Shown here: positions 1 to 9,427 of the stretch, one piece after another
Layout: each line of letters begins with the position of its first letter
Position numbering within the stretch: position 1 is the stretch's first letter
Translations under genes and position numbers: made by a program
The notes under the pieces: generated by a model
Database searches by the model: none
What the model was told of the DNA's origin: nothing
The model's input: only the letters and a program-made list of their open reading frames with translations
Assembly (NCBI GenBank): GCA_023300105.1
Contig: JALZWM010000067.1
Location: 1 to 41,926, forward strand
Length of the DNA: 41,926 bases
Origin: Hellea sp.
Lineage (GTDB): Bacteria; Pseudomonadota; Alphaproteobacteria; Caulobacterales; Maricaulaceae
Reading direction: 5' to 3'

Positions 1-655
1 GCTCAAAGTTATAGGTCGATTGCTGTATTTCATTTTGGTGAAAGACATCGCCGTAAAGAACTTCGGGTGTACCGTTGGCCTCATTCGCATCCGTAAAGAC
101 AAGGTCATAAACATTGTCCACGCCCTGCACATACATGGCGAGGCGCTCCAAACCATAAGTTAACTCACCAGAGACGAGGTCGAGGTCTTGTCCGCCGACT
201 TGTTGGAAATATGTATATTGTGAAACTTCCATACCATCGCACCAAACTTCCCAGCCAAGACCCCAAGCACCGACAGTTGGGTTTTCCCAGTCATCCTCAA
301 CAAAGCGGATATCGTGCAAATCCATATCAATACCGATAGCTTCAAGACTGCCCAGATATAGCTCTTGGTAATTGGCAGGGTTGGGCTTCATTATAACTTG
401 GAACTGATAGTAATGTTGCAAGCGGTTTGGGTTCTCACCGTAGCGGCCATCAGCCGGGCGGCGGGACGGCTGAACATAAGCCACATTCCACGGCTTTGGC
501 CCTAATGAGCGCAATACAGTCGCAGGATGAAGTGTCCCCGCGCCGACTTCGGTATCGAAGGGCTGTAAGATCACACAGCCTTGTTCCGCCCAATAATTTT
601 GGAGCGTCAAGATGAGGCCTTGAAAGGAAAGAAATTTATCTGATTTTTTTGCCAT
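1..655 (-). CDS. glyQ: Glycine--tRNA ligase alpha subunit (C-terminus truncated by window edge)
   Basis: Reverse-strand translation [91 protein letters not shown] is characteristic of GlyQ. An in-frame alternative ATG lies at 667. Confidence 0.96.
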   Translation of the reverse strand, partial: MAKKSDKFLSFQGLILTLQNYWAEQGCVILQPFDTEVGAGTLHPATVLRSLGPKPWNVAYVQPSRRPADGRYGENPNRLQHYYQFQVIMKPNPANYQELYLGSLEAIGIDMDLHDIRFVEDDWENPTVGAWGLGWEVWCDGMEVSQYTYFQQVGGQDLDLVSGELTYGLERLAMYVQGVDNVYDLVFTDANEANGTPEVLYGDVFHQNEIQQSTYNFE

Positions 656-742
656 TAAACTTGCCATTACAAAATGGCCCTGTTGTATTTGGCGCGAACC
701 TAGCCAGAACGCCCCAAATTTCAAGGCTAAAGGTTTAAGCTC

Positions 743-967
743 TTAAGGTTTATGTATTTCCTCACTTAGGCCAGCATCAACAAAAGCCTGACGCGCATCA
801 TCCGCGTCTTCATCGACAACCATCAAGCGGCGGGGGATAATACCGATAGAGCCGTCAATAATGCTCACATTTTGATCCATCAGGAAAAATGGAATATCTG
901 CCTCTTTTAACACGGCCTGCGCGAAGTTAAGGGTGGCAGGGTTCACAGTTTTCAAAATTGCAATCAT
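743..967 (-). CDS. DUF2007-like small putative signal-transducing protein
   Basis: 74-aa ORF MIAILKTVNPATLNFAQAVLKEADIPFFLMDQNVSIIDGSIGIIPRRLMVVDEDADDARQAF has the DUF2007 pattern. Confidence 0.8.
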   Translation of the reverse strand: MIAILKTVNPATLNFAQAVLKEADIPFFLMDQNVSIIDGSIGIIPRRLMVVDEDADDARQAFVDAGLSEEIHKP

Positions 968-1051
968 CTTATGCTCATATGATGCCCCTGCGACAGCAAA
1001 AGCTCTTGTGAGTCACATTATAGACCCCTAAGTTAACTGTACACCAAAAAG

Positions 1052-2110
1052 GTGGGCACAATAAGGTTATCCGTGAACGCACCCGCGCACATCAAACAAG
1101 ACAGCACAACATCTGCTGGCGCTACGCCTGCTGAAAGGCTTTTGGTGATGGCATCAGATGATATGGCCGCTGTTGATGCATTGATTTTAGAACGTATGGA
1201 TAGCCCTGTAGGTATGATTCCTAATCTTGCACAACATCTTGTTGGCGCTGGCGGCAAACGTTTGCGTCCATTGCTCACTGTCGCAACAGCACAGCTTTGC
1301 GGTTATAGAGGCACTAGCCACCATAAACTCGCCGCTGCTGTCGAGTTCATTCACTCTGCCACGCTCCTTCATGATGATGTTGTCGATGAGAGCGAACTTC
1401 GCCGCGGCCAAAAACCTGCAAACCTTATTTGGGGCAATAGCGCCTCTATCTTGGTCGGTGACTTCCTCTTTGCCCGCGCGTTTAATTTAATGGTCGAGAC
1501 CGGCTCTATGGACGCGCTTGGAATATTATCTAACGCCTCCTCTGTGATTGCAGAAGGCGAAGTTCAGCAACTTGCCGCTCTGCGTGATGTGAACATGACC
1601 GAGACCGCCTATATGGAAGTGATCTCTGCCAAGACAGCCGCACTTTTCGCTGCGGCCAGTGAAGTCTCACCCGTAATTGCGGGCTGTGCCGACAAAGAAC
1701 GTCATGCCTTGCGCGATTACGGATTAAAATTAGGCCTCGCCTTTCAGCTCGTTGATGACGCGCTTGATTACGGGGGCTTTGAGTCCGCGCTAGGTAAATC
1801 TATCGGGGATGATTTCCGCGAGGGTAAAATGACACTTCCTGTTATTCGCGCCGTCGCCGCAGCGAATGCCTCAGAAAATACGGTCGAAATAGATTTCTGG
1901 CACCGCGTGATTGTAGATCACAAGCAAACAGATGTTGATTTTGAAACTGCCGTCTCAATGCTTCGTAAAGCCGGCGCGCTTGACGCAACAATGGATATGG
2001 CGCGAAAGTTTTCAGCAGAGGCTAGAGACGCCTTATCTGTTTTCCCAAAAAGCCAATGGCGCGAGACTCTCGAAGACCTCGCAGATTTTGTAGTCGACCG
2101 GATTAATTAA
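1052..2110 (+). CDS. ispB: Polyprenyl (octaprenyl-type) diphosphate synthase
   Basis: Two aspartate-rich motifs, LLHDDVVDESELRRG and LVDDALDYGG, plus GGKRLRPLL. Exact start (GTG 1052 or a downstream GTG) is uncertain. Confidence 0.92.
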   Translation: MGTIRLSVNAPAHIKQDSTTSAGATPAERLLVMASDDMAAVDALILERMDSPVGMIPNLAQHLVGAGGKRLRPLLTVATAQLCGYRGTSHHKLAAAVEFIHSATLLHDDVVDESELRRGQKPANLIWGNSASILVGDFLFARAFNLMVETGSMDALGILSNASSVIAEGEVQQLAALRDVNMTETAYMEVISAKTAALFAAASEVSPVIAGCADKERHALRDYGLKLGLAFQLVDDALDYGGFESALGKSIGDDFREGKMTLPVIRAVAAANASENTVEIDFWHRVIVDHKQTDVDFETAVSMLRKAGALDATMDMARKFSAEARDALSVFPKSQWRETLEDLADFVVDRIN

Positions 2111-2144
2111 CTTTACACCATTAATAGACGCTCATAAATGAACT

Positions 2145-2672
2145 CTAGAGAATAGAGCTCACGGCCGCATCGAATATAGAGTTATCATCATTAACGGCGC
2201 TTATCATCATAGCCCCTTCCAACAATGAAAGTGTTATCTTGGCTTTACTTACAGGGTCAGCATGACCGTAAGCTTCATATTGAGCCGTTAGCCATAAAAC
2301 ATTTCTATCAAAAAAACTTTTTACCTCATGCGTCACGCCCTCTGGTAACCCCGCCGCTTCAGCGCCCAGCACGGCGCAAAGACACACAAGGTTTTGGTCT
2401 TTGAGTTCGGAATTAAAAATACTCGCAAAGGCTTTGATTTTATCTTGAGGTGTTTTTAGCTCTGATGTGTTTTGCTTGACGGCCGCGAAAAAATTTTCTG
2501 AGTAACGCTGCACAAGAGCCACGCCCAAATCTTCCTTTTTAGGAAAATGATAATGTAAACTTGCGCTCTTAATACCAATCTCAGACGCGATATCACGATA
2601 GCTTACTGCATTATATCCCGCTTGCCGCATACGACGCTCGGCGATGTCTAAAATTATATTGGGGCGATCCAT
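2145..2672 (-). CDS. TetR/AcrR family transcriptional regulator
   Basis: N-terminal HTH AERRMRQAGYNAVSYRDIASEIGIKSASLHYHFPKKEDLGVALVQRY is typical of TetR. Confidence 0.93.
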   Translation of the reverse strand: MDRPNIILDIAERRMRQAGYNAVSYRDIASEIGIKSASLHYHFPKKEDLGVALVQRYSENFFAAVKQNTSELKTPQDKIKAFASIFNSELKDQNLVCLCAVLGAEAAGLPEGVTHEVKSFFDRNVLWLTAQYEAYGHADPVSKAKITLSLLEGAMMISAVNDDNSIFDAAVSSIL

Positions 2673-2747
2673 AATAATTGCGTATCAACTTTCCGTGTTT
2701 TGAGCTTCAAAGCATATTTTACGCTTGAAGTTTAGTGAATACAAGAT

Positions 2748-2769
2748 ATCTATCTACTACTAGATAGAT
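2748..2769. promoter_or_regulatory. Putative TetR operator: ATCTATCTA-CTAC-TAGATAGAT
   Basis: Perfect 9-bp inverted repeat with 4-bp spacer between divergent TetR and VOC genes. A half-site (ATCTATCTA) recurs at 2788-2796. Confidence 0.7.
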
Positions 2770-2835
2770 TGGCAAATTAAAAATTATATCTATCTAGCCT
2801 GCTTAAACTCCCAAGTTCTTGAAAGGAACTACGAT

Positions 2836-3198
2836 ATGATCGGATACACAACAATAGGTGTTAAAGACTTAGACGCTGCAAAAAAGTTTTACACTGAGCT
2901 TTTTGATGCTGAGGTTTTAGTTGACGTTGGACGCCTCGCTATGATCGGCAAATCAATTGAGGAGCCTAAAATCGCCGTTTGCACTCCCTTTAACGAAGAA
3001 GCGCCTAGCGTAGGTAACGGCTCTATGGTTGCCTTTCCTGGTGGATCTCGCAAAGGTGCCGAAGATCTTTACCATAAAGCTATCGCACTAGGCGCAACAT
3101 GTGACGGAGAGCCTGGCACACGTATTGAAAACGTATTTTACGGTGCGTATGTCAAAGATCTAGACGGCAACAAGCTTTGCTTCTTTGACTTTAGCTAG
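2836..3198 (+). CDS. VOC (glyoxalase/bleomycin resistance-like) family protein
   Basis: MIGYTTIGVKDLDAAKKFYTELFDAEVL ... YGAYVKDLDGNKLCFFDF is the VOC fold signature. Confidence 0.92.
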   Translation: MIGYTTIGVKDLDAAKKFYTELFDAEVLVDVGRLAMIGKSIEEPKIAVCTPFNEEAPSVGNGSMVAFPGGSRKGAEDLYHKAIALGATCDGEPGTRIENVFYGAYVKDLDGNKLCFFDFS

Positions 3199-3211
3199 TC
3201 CAAATAATTTG

Positions 3212-3235
3212 AACGCAAGCCTAATGGCTTGCGTT
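3212..3235 (+). terminator. Hairpin (AACGCAAGCC-TAAT-GGCTTGCGTT) between the VOC and CmcJ-like genes
   Basis: Perfect 10-bp stem with 4-nt loop followed by a pyrimidine-rich TCTATTCT tract; a likely weak or partial terminator. Confidence 0.6.
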
Positions 3236-3258
3236 TCTATTCTAGGAAAGAGTTTTTC

Positions 3259-4071
3259 ATGACCGCGCAAACAACAGGCCCTATTATAGCTCATCTCAAT
3301 TATATTAAACCTGACACATTAGTTACTCCTGAAGTAACTTATTCTGGCGCGTCTCAACCACAAAAATATAGTGACGCCTACGCTTTCATGCCTGCAACCA
3401 TAAATGATGCGCGTCAGTTAAGCGAAACATTCGACATCCACAAACAGGGCTTTGAGCTAGTCACATCACCAACAGTGAATAATGATTTTGAAGATGATAA
3501 AATCATTAAAGGCCTATATTATGACGAAGTGTCTGCCATTGTTCGCACTTCAACTGGCGCAAAGCACGTGTTCGTATTTGACCATACAGTAAGGATTGGA
3601 AAAAAGGATAGTCTTCGTAAACCAGCTCACCATGTTCACAATGATTATACAGAACATACCGCTATTGTTAGAGCCGAGGAAGTGATTGGGCAAGAAATGT
3701 TTGCTAAAATGAAGGGCAAACGCATGATCCAAATTAATGTCTGGCGGCCATTGGTTGATAAAGTTCAGCGTTCTCCCCTCTCCTTTTGCGATGCCGCCAG
3801 TATCAATCAAAAAGATCTCGTTCCTGCAAAAATTCGTTTCCCAGATACAGACCATATCGGTGAAATATATGCCTTACGTAAATCGGCAGGACAGCGTTGG
3901 TTATATTTCTCAGAAATGACACATGATGAAGTTGCGCTCATCAAAGGCTATGACTCTCTTACTGAAGGCCTTGCGCGATTTACTCCCCACACTGCTTTTG
4001 AATATCCAGATCAAGACCCAAATATTGGCGATCGGAAAAGCATCGAAACGCGCACTTTTGCATTTTATTAA
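3259..4071 (+). CDS. CmcJ/NvfI (AsaB-like) family putative non-heme Fe oxygenase
   Basis: Family-like segments: HHVHNDYTEHTAIVR, KRMIQINVWRPLVDKVQRSPLSFCDAAS, QRWLYFSEMTHDEVALIKGYDS, RFTPHTAFEYPDQDPNIGDRKSIETRTFAFY. ATG at 3259 is preferred over 3229, which lies inside the preceding hairpin. Confidence 0.82.
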   Translation: MTAQTTGPIIAHLNYIKPDTLVTPEVTYSGASQPQKYSDAYAFMPATINDARQLSETFDIHKQGFELVTSPTVNNDFEDDKIIKGLYYDEVSAIVRTSTGAKHVFVFDHTVRIGKKDSLRKPAHHVHNDYTEHTAIVRAEEVIGQEMFAKMKGKRMIQINVWRPLVDKVQRSPLSFCDAASINQKDLVPAKIRFPDTDHIGEIYALRKSAGQRWLYFSEMTHDEVALIKGYDSLTEGLARFTPHTAFEYPDQDPNIGDRKSIETRTFAFY

Positions 4072-4113
4072 GCGAAGTCTGAAAGCCCATCAGGCTTCAA
4101 ATCTAAGATAGCG

Positions 4114-4947
4114 TTATGCCTCACCCAAAAGTGTTGCTGCGCACCACCACTCAGGGTTTTGCGTTTTAATCTTAGCTTCTGCCCGCTTAAGCGCGGTACT
4201 TGTGTCAAAAATTCCAAAGCACGTTGCGCCGGAGCCCGACATGCGGGCCAGCTGACAGCCTTCTTGCGAGGCGAGCGTTCTAAGGACATCGCCAATAATC
4301 GGAGCTTGAGCAATCGCGATTGGTTCCAAATCATTGCGGCCGTCCAAAGCACGGGAGAGCAGATCACCTGATGTTTTCATAGGCCGAGGCGTTTCACGAA
4401 TATTGGAGCCAGCGTCGAAAGCCTTAAAAATTGCACCTGTTGAGACAGCAGTTCCAGGATTTATGAGCAGTGCATATAATTGTCCCATATCAGGTAAAAC
4501 GGCCACGTCTCCACCAATACCTGTCATATGGGCCGTTTGGGATTTCAGGCACACAGGCACATCCGCGCCAAGCCCAACTGCAGTCTCTAAACTATCAACC
4601 TCGCACATACGTAAAACCGCGGCGGCATTCGCGCTGCCCCCGCCAATACCTGCAGATACAGGAAGGTTTTTTTTGAGAGTAACATGACACGCTTTGGACT
4701 TCGTCGATGCCAGAGCTTTTAGAATAAGGTTATCATCACCTACCGTGAGCCCCTCTCCAAAAGGGCCCTCAATTGATAAAGTTGTTTTATCTGCTAAGGT
4801 CATCACAAGACTATCCCCAACATCCGCAAACACAACGAGGCTATCAAGTGGGTGATAACCTAGAAACGGGTCATGCGGGTCTTGAATGACCCGCCCAACA
4901 TGTAGTGTTAAATTTATTTTCGCGCGCGCAAACTCTGTTTTTTTCAT
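4114..4947 (-). CDS. ispE: 4-diphosphocytidyl-2-C-methyl-D-erythritol kinase
   Basis: GHMP kinase: ARAKINLTLHVGRV, LPVSAGIGGGSANAAAVLR, ARMSGSGATCFGIF. Confidence 0.95.
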   Translation of the reverse strand: MKKTEFARAKINLTLHVGRVIQDPHDPFLGYHPLDSLVVFADVGDSLVMTLADKTTLSIEGPFGEGLTVGDDNLILKALASTKSKACHVTLKKNLPVSAGIGGGSANAAAVLRMCEVDSLETAVGLGADVPVCLKSQTAHMTGIGGDVAVLPDMGQLYALLINPGTAVSTGAIFKAFDAGSNIRETPRPMKTSGDLLSRALDGRNDLEPIAIAQAPIIGDVLRTLASQEGCQLARMSGSGATCFGIFDTSTALKRAEAKIKTQNPEWWCAATLLGEA

Positions 4948-4964
4948 ATCAGATACAGACGCGG

Positions 4965-6680
4965 TTATGGCGCTACCGATACAGCTTCTAATCCGCCCTT
5001 GAGTTTCATACTAATTGCCGCGCGCTCTTCTTCTGTTGGGTCATAATCCAAAGCCCGTTCCCATTGATAGCCAGCCTCACGGTAACGTCCGAGTTTCCAA
5101 TATACATCCCCCAAATGATCGATAATTGTTGCAGAACTTGGCGCAAGAACAACCGCATTTTCGAGCTGTACTTTAGCTTCACTATATTGACCAAGTTTAT
5201 AATGTGCCCATCCCAGACTATCAACAATCGCGCCGCTATTGGGTTCAAGCTTAATTGCTTTGTTAATCATCGCAAAGGCTTCGGTCAGGTTTTCGCCGCG
5301 GTCAACCCATGTATAGCCTAAGTAATTTAGCGCATCCGCATTATCAGGTTCAATGGCAAGTACTCGCTTGAAGTCGGCCTCCGCATTGGCCCATTGCTTT
5401 TCACGCTCATGGCAAATACCGCGAAAATAAAGCGGCTGTGTGTTGTCCTTAATTTCCTCTTCGCTCATTGATTTCACAAGCGCGTCATAAATAGGCAGTG
5501 CATCCGTATAATTTTCACGAATAAGGCGCGCACGGCCCAAGGCTTCGCGGGTCACAAAAGATGGGTGCGAAGCATTAATAGCTTCAAAAACTTCCATCGC
5601 TTTATCATCTTTTTCACGCGAGAACCAAATATTCGCTTGAGATAACTTTGTCGAGACAATGTAATCCGAACTTGGCTTGATATCTTCATAAAGCGCCATA
5701 GCTTCATCTTCACGGTCTGTACTTTCAAGCAATGACCCAAGCCATAAACTCGCTTTATCATGGTCAGGGTCTAACGTTAGCGCCATACGCAAAAACACTT
5801 CGCCCGCATCGCGTGCACGGTTGGCAACAAAAAACTGAAAGGCAGGTTCGGTCAATGCCCTTGCTGCTTCTTGTTTTGGCGTTAACAAGCCATCAATCGG
5901 CTCTCCTGCATTTAGTGCGTCTATATATCTGCGAATAGGCCCAGATTCGTAGTTACCATTCTCTTTCGAAAAAGCCTCAAGCTCTTTCAATGCCAGATCA
6001 TTTTCATCAATGCTATGTAGGAATCTCGCTTTAGCCAACCGTGTTTCAATTGGCGCGAGGCCTGATTCTTCGGCTAACTCAAAAGCTGTTCTCGCCGCAT
6101 CAACATTGCCGGCAAGCGCTTCTGCTTTAGCAATTTGTAACCCGCCCAAAGCATCAAAATATGAGCCGCCGCCTATCTCTTCAAATGTCTTACGCGCGTT
6201 ATCAAGATCATTATCTGCAGCATAGCTCCACCCTTTGATAATCCCCATCAAAATACCCATTGTCAGATCACCTGTATCCAGAGTGAGCAGGTCTTGGGCT
6301 TGGTTATGGCGGCCTTCTTCGAAGGCTTTAGTTCCTAAAATTGCGAGCGCCATCGGCTCTTTTTTATCTTTGCGGTGAATATCACCAGCCGTTTGGTGAG
6401 TGAGCTCAAGATCACCTGCCGTCAAAGCAGATGTTAGTGCGCGGCGGCCTAATGAAATATCATTATCGGCGCGAGAAAAAGCACGACTATAATACTTTGA
6501 TCGAGCATCAGACTTTTCAATATAATTGGCATAACTACCTGCAAGATAGTCCCCAAATAGCTTCCCATCTTCTGGCCTATCAGCGCCTAAATATTCTGTT
6601 TGAGCCGTAGTTTGGCAGGATGTCTGACAAGACGCGAGCAAGAGTGCCGCACAAGCTGTCATGTAGTGACGTAATTTCAT
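4965..6680 (-). CDS. TPR-repeat lipoprotein
   Basis: Lipobox-like N-terminus MKLRHYMTACAALLLASC and many TPR motifs (e.g. ADALNYLGYTWVDRGENLTEAFAMINKAIKLEPNSGAIVDSLGWAHYKLGQYSEA). Confidence 0.9.
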   Translation of the reverse strand: MKLRHYMTACAALLLASCQTSCQTTAQTEYLGADRPEDGKLFGDYLAGSYANYIEKSDARSKYYSRAFSRADNDISLGRRALTSALTAGDLELTHQTAGDIHRKDKKEPMALAILGTKAFEEGRHNQAQDLLTLDTGDLTMGILMGIIKGWSYAADNDLDNARKTFEEIGGGSYFDALGGLQIAKAEALAGNVDAARTAFELAEESGLAPIETRLAKARFLHSIDENDLALKELEAFSKENGNYESGPIRRYIDALNAGEPIDGLLTPKQEAARALTEPAFQFFVANRARDAGEVFLRMALTLDPDHDKASLWLGSLLESTDREDEAMALYEDIKPSSDYIVSTKLSQANIWFSREKDDKAMEVFEAINASHPSFVTREALGRARLIRENYTDALPIYDALVKSMSEEEIKDNTQPLYFRGICHEREKQWANAEADFKRVLAIEPDNADALNYLGYTWVDRGENLTEAFAMINKAIKLEPNSGAIVDSLGWAHYKLGQYSEAKVQLENAVVLAPSSATIIDHLGDVYWKLGRYREAGYQWERALDYDPTEEERAAISMKLKGGLEAVSVAP

Positions 6681-6720
6681 TTAAGTCTCTTCTAACCGAA
6701 TAACTATTTTAGGGACTGTA

Positions 6721-8445
6721 TTACATATTCGGATAATTAGGGCCACCGCCGCCTTCAGGTACATTCCACACAATGTTTTTACTTGGATCTTTAATATCAC
6801 AAGTTTTACAGTGCACACAATTTTGAGCGTTGATTTGAAAACGCGGGTTTGAACCGTCATCATCACGTAGAACCTCATAGACACCCGCCGGACAATAACG
6901 CTGAGCAGGTTCGTTGAATTTTGGTAGATTTATATTGATGGGTACAGTCTTATCAAGCAATTGCAAATGGCTGGGCTGTTCTTCACCGTGATTAGTCGCA
7001 GAGAAAGACACGTTCGTTAAACGATCAAAAGATAAAACACCGTCAGGCTTAGGGTAATCAATCGTTTTAAATTTACTCGCATCTTGTGTTGATTGCGCGT
7101 CATCTTTCCCGTGCGGGAGTGTCATAGTAAGTTTCTTAAACTTAATCATTCGCTTTAAACTCATAACGGCGCCAACAATGTGGAGCTTAGTTACAGTCGC
7201 AAACCACATATCCATGCCGCCCAGTAGCATGCCGCCCAACAACGGACCGAAGCGGGCATTAAGCGGGGCTACATTACGAACAGCAGCAAGGTCTTTCCCA
7301 ACAGGCCCGTTAAGCAAGGCCATATCATAGGCCGTAAGTTCATCCGCAGATCGGCCTTCTTTCAAGGCAGCATAAGCCGCCTCAGCCGCATCAATACCTG
7401 AATGCATGGCGTTATGATTACCTTTTATACGCGGTAAGTTTACCAAGCCTGCAGAGCAGCCGAGCAAAGCGCCACCAGGAAAAGAAACTTTAGGAATAGA
7501 CTGCGAGCCACCTTTTGTAACAACGCGCGCTCCATAAGCTACGCGTTTTCCGCCTTCAAGCACTTTTGCGATATCAGGATGATGCTTCCAACGCTGAAAT
7601 TCAGCATAGGGGAAAAGGTTGGGGTTTTTGTAATTCAGGTCAATAATATAACCGAGAAAAACTTGGTTATTCTCAGCGTGATATAAGAATGAGCCGCCGC
7701 CATTTTTCCATCCAATCGGCCAACCCGCCGTATGAACCACAGCGCCTTCGCTATGGTTTTCGGGCTTCACATCCCAAATCTCTTTCATACCGAGGCCAAA
7801 TTTTTGTGGCTCGACGCCCTCGTCTAAATCATATTTCGCAATAGCTATTTTTGACAATGAACCGCGAGCGCCTTCGGAGAGAAAGACATATTTACCATGA
7901 AGTTCCATTCCAGCTTCATAGCCCTCGCCTTTAGATCCATCACTAGAGATACCAAATTCGCCCGCAACAACACCTTTAACACTGCCGTCGGCGCGATACA
8001 CAAGCTGTGAACACGCCATGCCAGGAAAGACTTCGACGCCCAAAGCTTCGGCTTGCTCTGCCATCCAACGGCACGTGTTCCCCATTGAAACAATGTAGTT
8101 GCCGTGATTATTCATCAAAGGCGGCATAATGAAATTAGGGATGCGAAGCGAGCCTCCTTTGCCAAGCATCAAAAGCTTATCTGAGACAACCTTTGTTTTA
8201 ACGGGCGCACCTTTTTCTGCCCAATCAGGCATAAGACGATTAAGCCCACTCGGATCCAAAACAGCACCAGATAAAATATGCGCCCCGACTTCTGAGCCTT
8301 TCTCTAGAACAACAACGCTAATATCATCTCCACCTAATTGTTTGAGCCGAATGGCGGCAGATAGACCTGCAGGGCCTGCGCCAACGATGACGACATCATA
8401 TTCCATGCTTTCACGGCTTGGTGTATTATTATTGCTTTCACTCAT
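6721..8445 (-). CDS. Electron transfer flavoprotein-ubiquinone oxidoreductase
   Basis: N-terminal FAD motif VVIVGAGPAGLSAAIRLKQ and C-terminal Fe-S segment NAQNCVHCKTCDIKDPSKNIVWNVPEGGGGPNYPNM, diagnostic for ETF-QO. Confidence 0.97.
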   Translation of the reverse strand: MSESNNNTPSRESMEYDVVIVGAGPAGLSAAIRLKQLGGDDISVVVLEKGSEVGAHILSGAVLDPSGLNRLMPDWAEKGAPVKTKVVSDKLLMLGKGGSLRIPNFIMPPLMNNHGNYIVSMGNTCRWMAEQAEALGVEVFPGMACSQLVYRADGSVKGVVAGEFGISSDGSKGEGYEAGMELHGKYVFLSEGARGSLSKIAIAKYDLDEGVEPQKFGLGMKEIWDVKPENHSEGAVVHTAGWPIGWKNGGGSFLYHAENNQVFLGYIIDLNYKNPNLFPYAEFQRWKHHPDIAKVLEGGKRVAYGARVVTKGGSQSIPKVSFPGGALLGCSAGLVNLPRIKGNHNAMHSGIDAAEAAYAALKEGRSADELTAYDMALLNGPVGKDLAAVRNVAPLNARFGPLLGGMLLGGMDMWFATVTKLHIVGAVMSLKRMIKFKKLTMTLPHGKDDAQSTQDASKFKTIDYPKPDGVLSFDRLTNVSFSATNHGEEQPSHLQLLDKTVPININLPKFNEPAQRYCPAGVYEVLRDDDGSNPRFQINAQNCVHCKTCDIKDPSKNIVWNVPEGGGGPNYPNM

Positions 8446-8551
8446 GACTAGGACTCGCTTTTCCTTCGGATTTCACTTAACGAATAAACATATTTATACA
8501 GCGAAACAAGCATTCGCTTTTGAATCATTAGGCTCAGTCATAACTAACAGT

Positions 8552-9427
8552 TTGAATATCGCTATTTTAACGGCTGACCCAGCCAATTACTCTAATCGGC
8601 GCATGATAGAGGCAGGACGCAGCCTTGGGCATAACATTTACCCCCTACCCTCACTCGAACAATGCTTAAACGTTGATAACCGCGCCTATGTTGCACAGCT
8701 TGACCCGCTAGACGCTGTTATCCCGCGAATTGGGGTCGCATTATCAGGATTCGGCCAATGCCTCATAACAGCCTTTGAAGAGGCTGACATTTTCAGCACC
8801 ACATCATCTTTCGGCCTTTTTCATTCTCGAGATAAGTTTCTGGCGGGCCAAATATTGAGTGGCAAAGGAATACGCGTTCCTAAAACAATAGCCTTTGCTA
8901 GCTCTAGAAATATTGACAGCGCAATTAGAGCTGTCGGAGGCTACCCTTTCATTTTGAAAAAGCTGAAAGGCACACAAGGCGAAGCCGTGTACCTGATTAA
9001 TGACGTTGATAAAGCCCATAAAAAAATCGATAAATATATTCGAAAACGCAAACCTTTCCTCATTCAGGAATTCATTAAAGAATCTAAAGGCTCTGACCTC
9101 AGGTGTTTTGTGGTCGGAGGACGAGTCGTTGCCGCGATGCGCCGCACCGCAGCGCCAGGTGACTTTCGGGCCAATATCCATGCTGGAGGCAAAGGTGAAA
9201 GTGTCGAACTTACAAATGAAGAACGCAACATGGCGATTCAGGCAGCTGAAGTATTAGATTTACATATTGCGGGCGTAGATATTTTACAAAGCAGCCAGGG
9301 CCCTATGTTACTTGAAGTCAATTCATCCCCTGGGCTTCAAGGAATCGAAAAAGCAACAAATATAGATATCGCAAGGCAAATCATTCAGCATATAGAGACA
9401 CAAGTCACAAGTCAGAATCATGGATAA
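8552..9427 (+). CDS. RimK-family ATP-grasp ligase
   Basis: LNIAILTADPANYSNRRMIEAGRSLGH, PFILKKLKGTQGEAVYLI, LIQEFIKESKGSDLRCFVVGGRVVAAMRR, GPMLLEVNSSPGLQGIE. Likely TTG start at 8552; the upstream part of ORF 8129 is antisense to ETF-QO. Confidence 0.87.
   Translation: MNIAILTADPANYSNRRMIEAGRSLGHNIYPLPSLEQCLNVDNRAYVAQLDPLDAVIPRIGVALSGFGQCLITAFEEADIFSTTSSFGLFHSRDKFLAGQILSGKGIRVPKTIAFASSRNIDSAIRAVGGYPFILKKLKGTQGEAVYLINDVDKAHKKIDKYIRKRKPFLIQEFIKESKGSDLRCFVVGGRVVAAMRRTAAPGDFRANIHAGGKGESVELTNEERNMAIQAAEVLDLHIAGVDILQSSQGPMLLEVNSSPGLQGIEKATNIDIARQIIQHIETQVTSQNHG

Noticed and set aside
4079-4099. TGAAAGCC-CATCA-GGCTTCA hairpin between convergent CmcJ-like and ispE genes
   Set aside because: Bulged short stem without a T-tract; weak terminator evidence only.
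8129-8551. N-terminal extension of the 432-aa ORF upstream of the RimK-like domain
   Set aside because: This part is antisense to the ETF-QO N-terminus, has a Ser/Pro-rich shadow composition, and is not RimK-like; RimK homology begins around the TTG at 8552.
8804-9181. 125-aa minus-strand ORF
   Set aside because: Antisense to the RimK-like ligase; no coding support.
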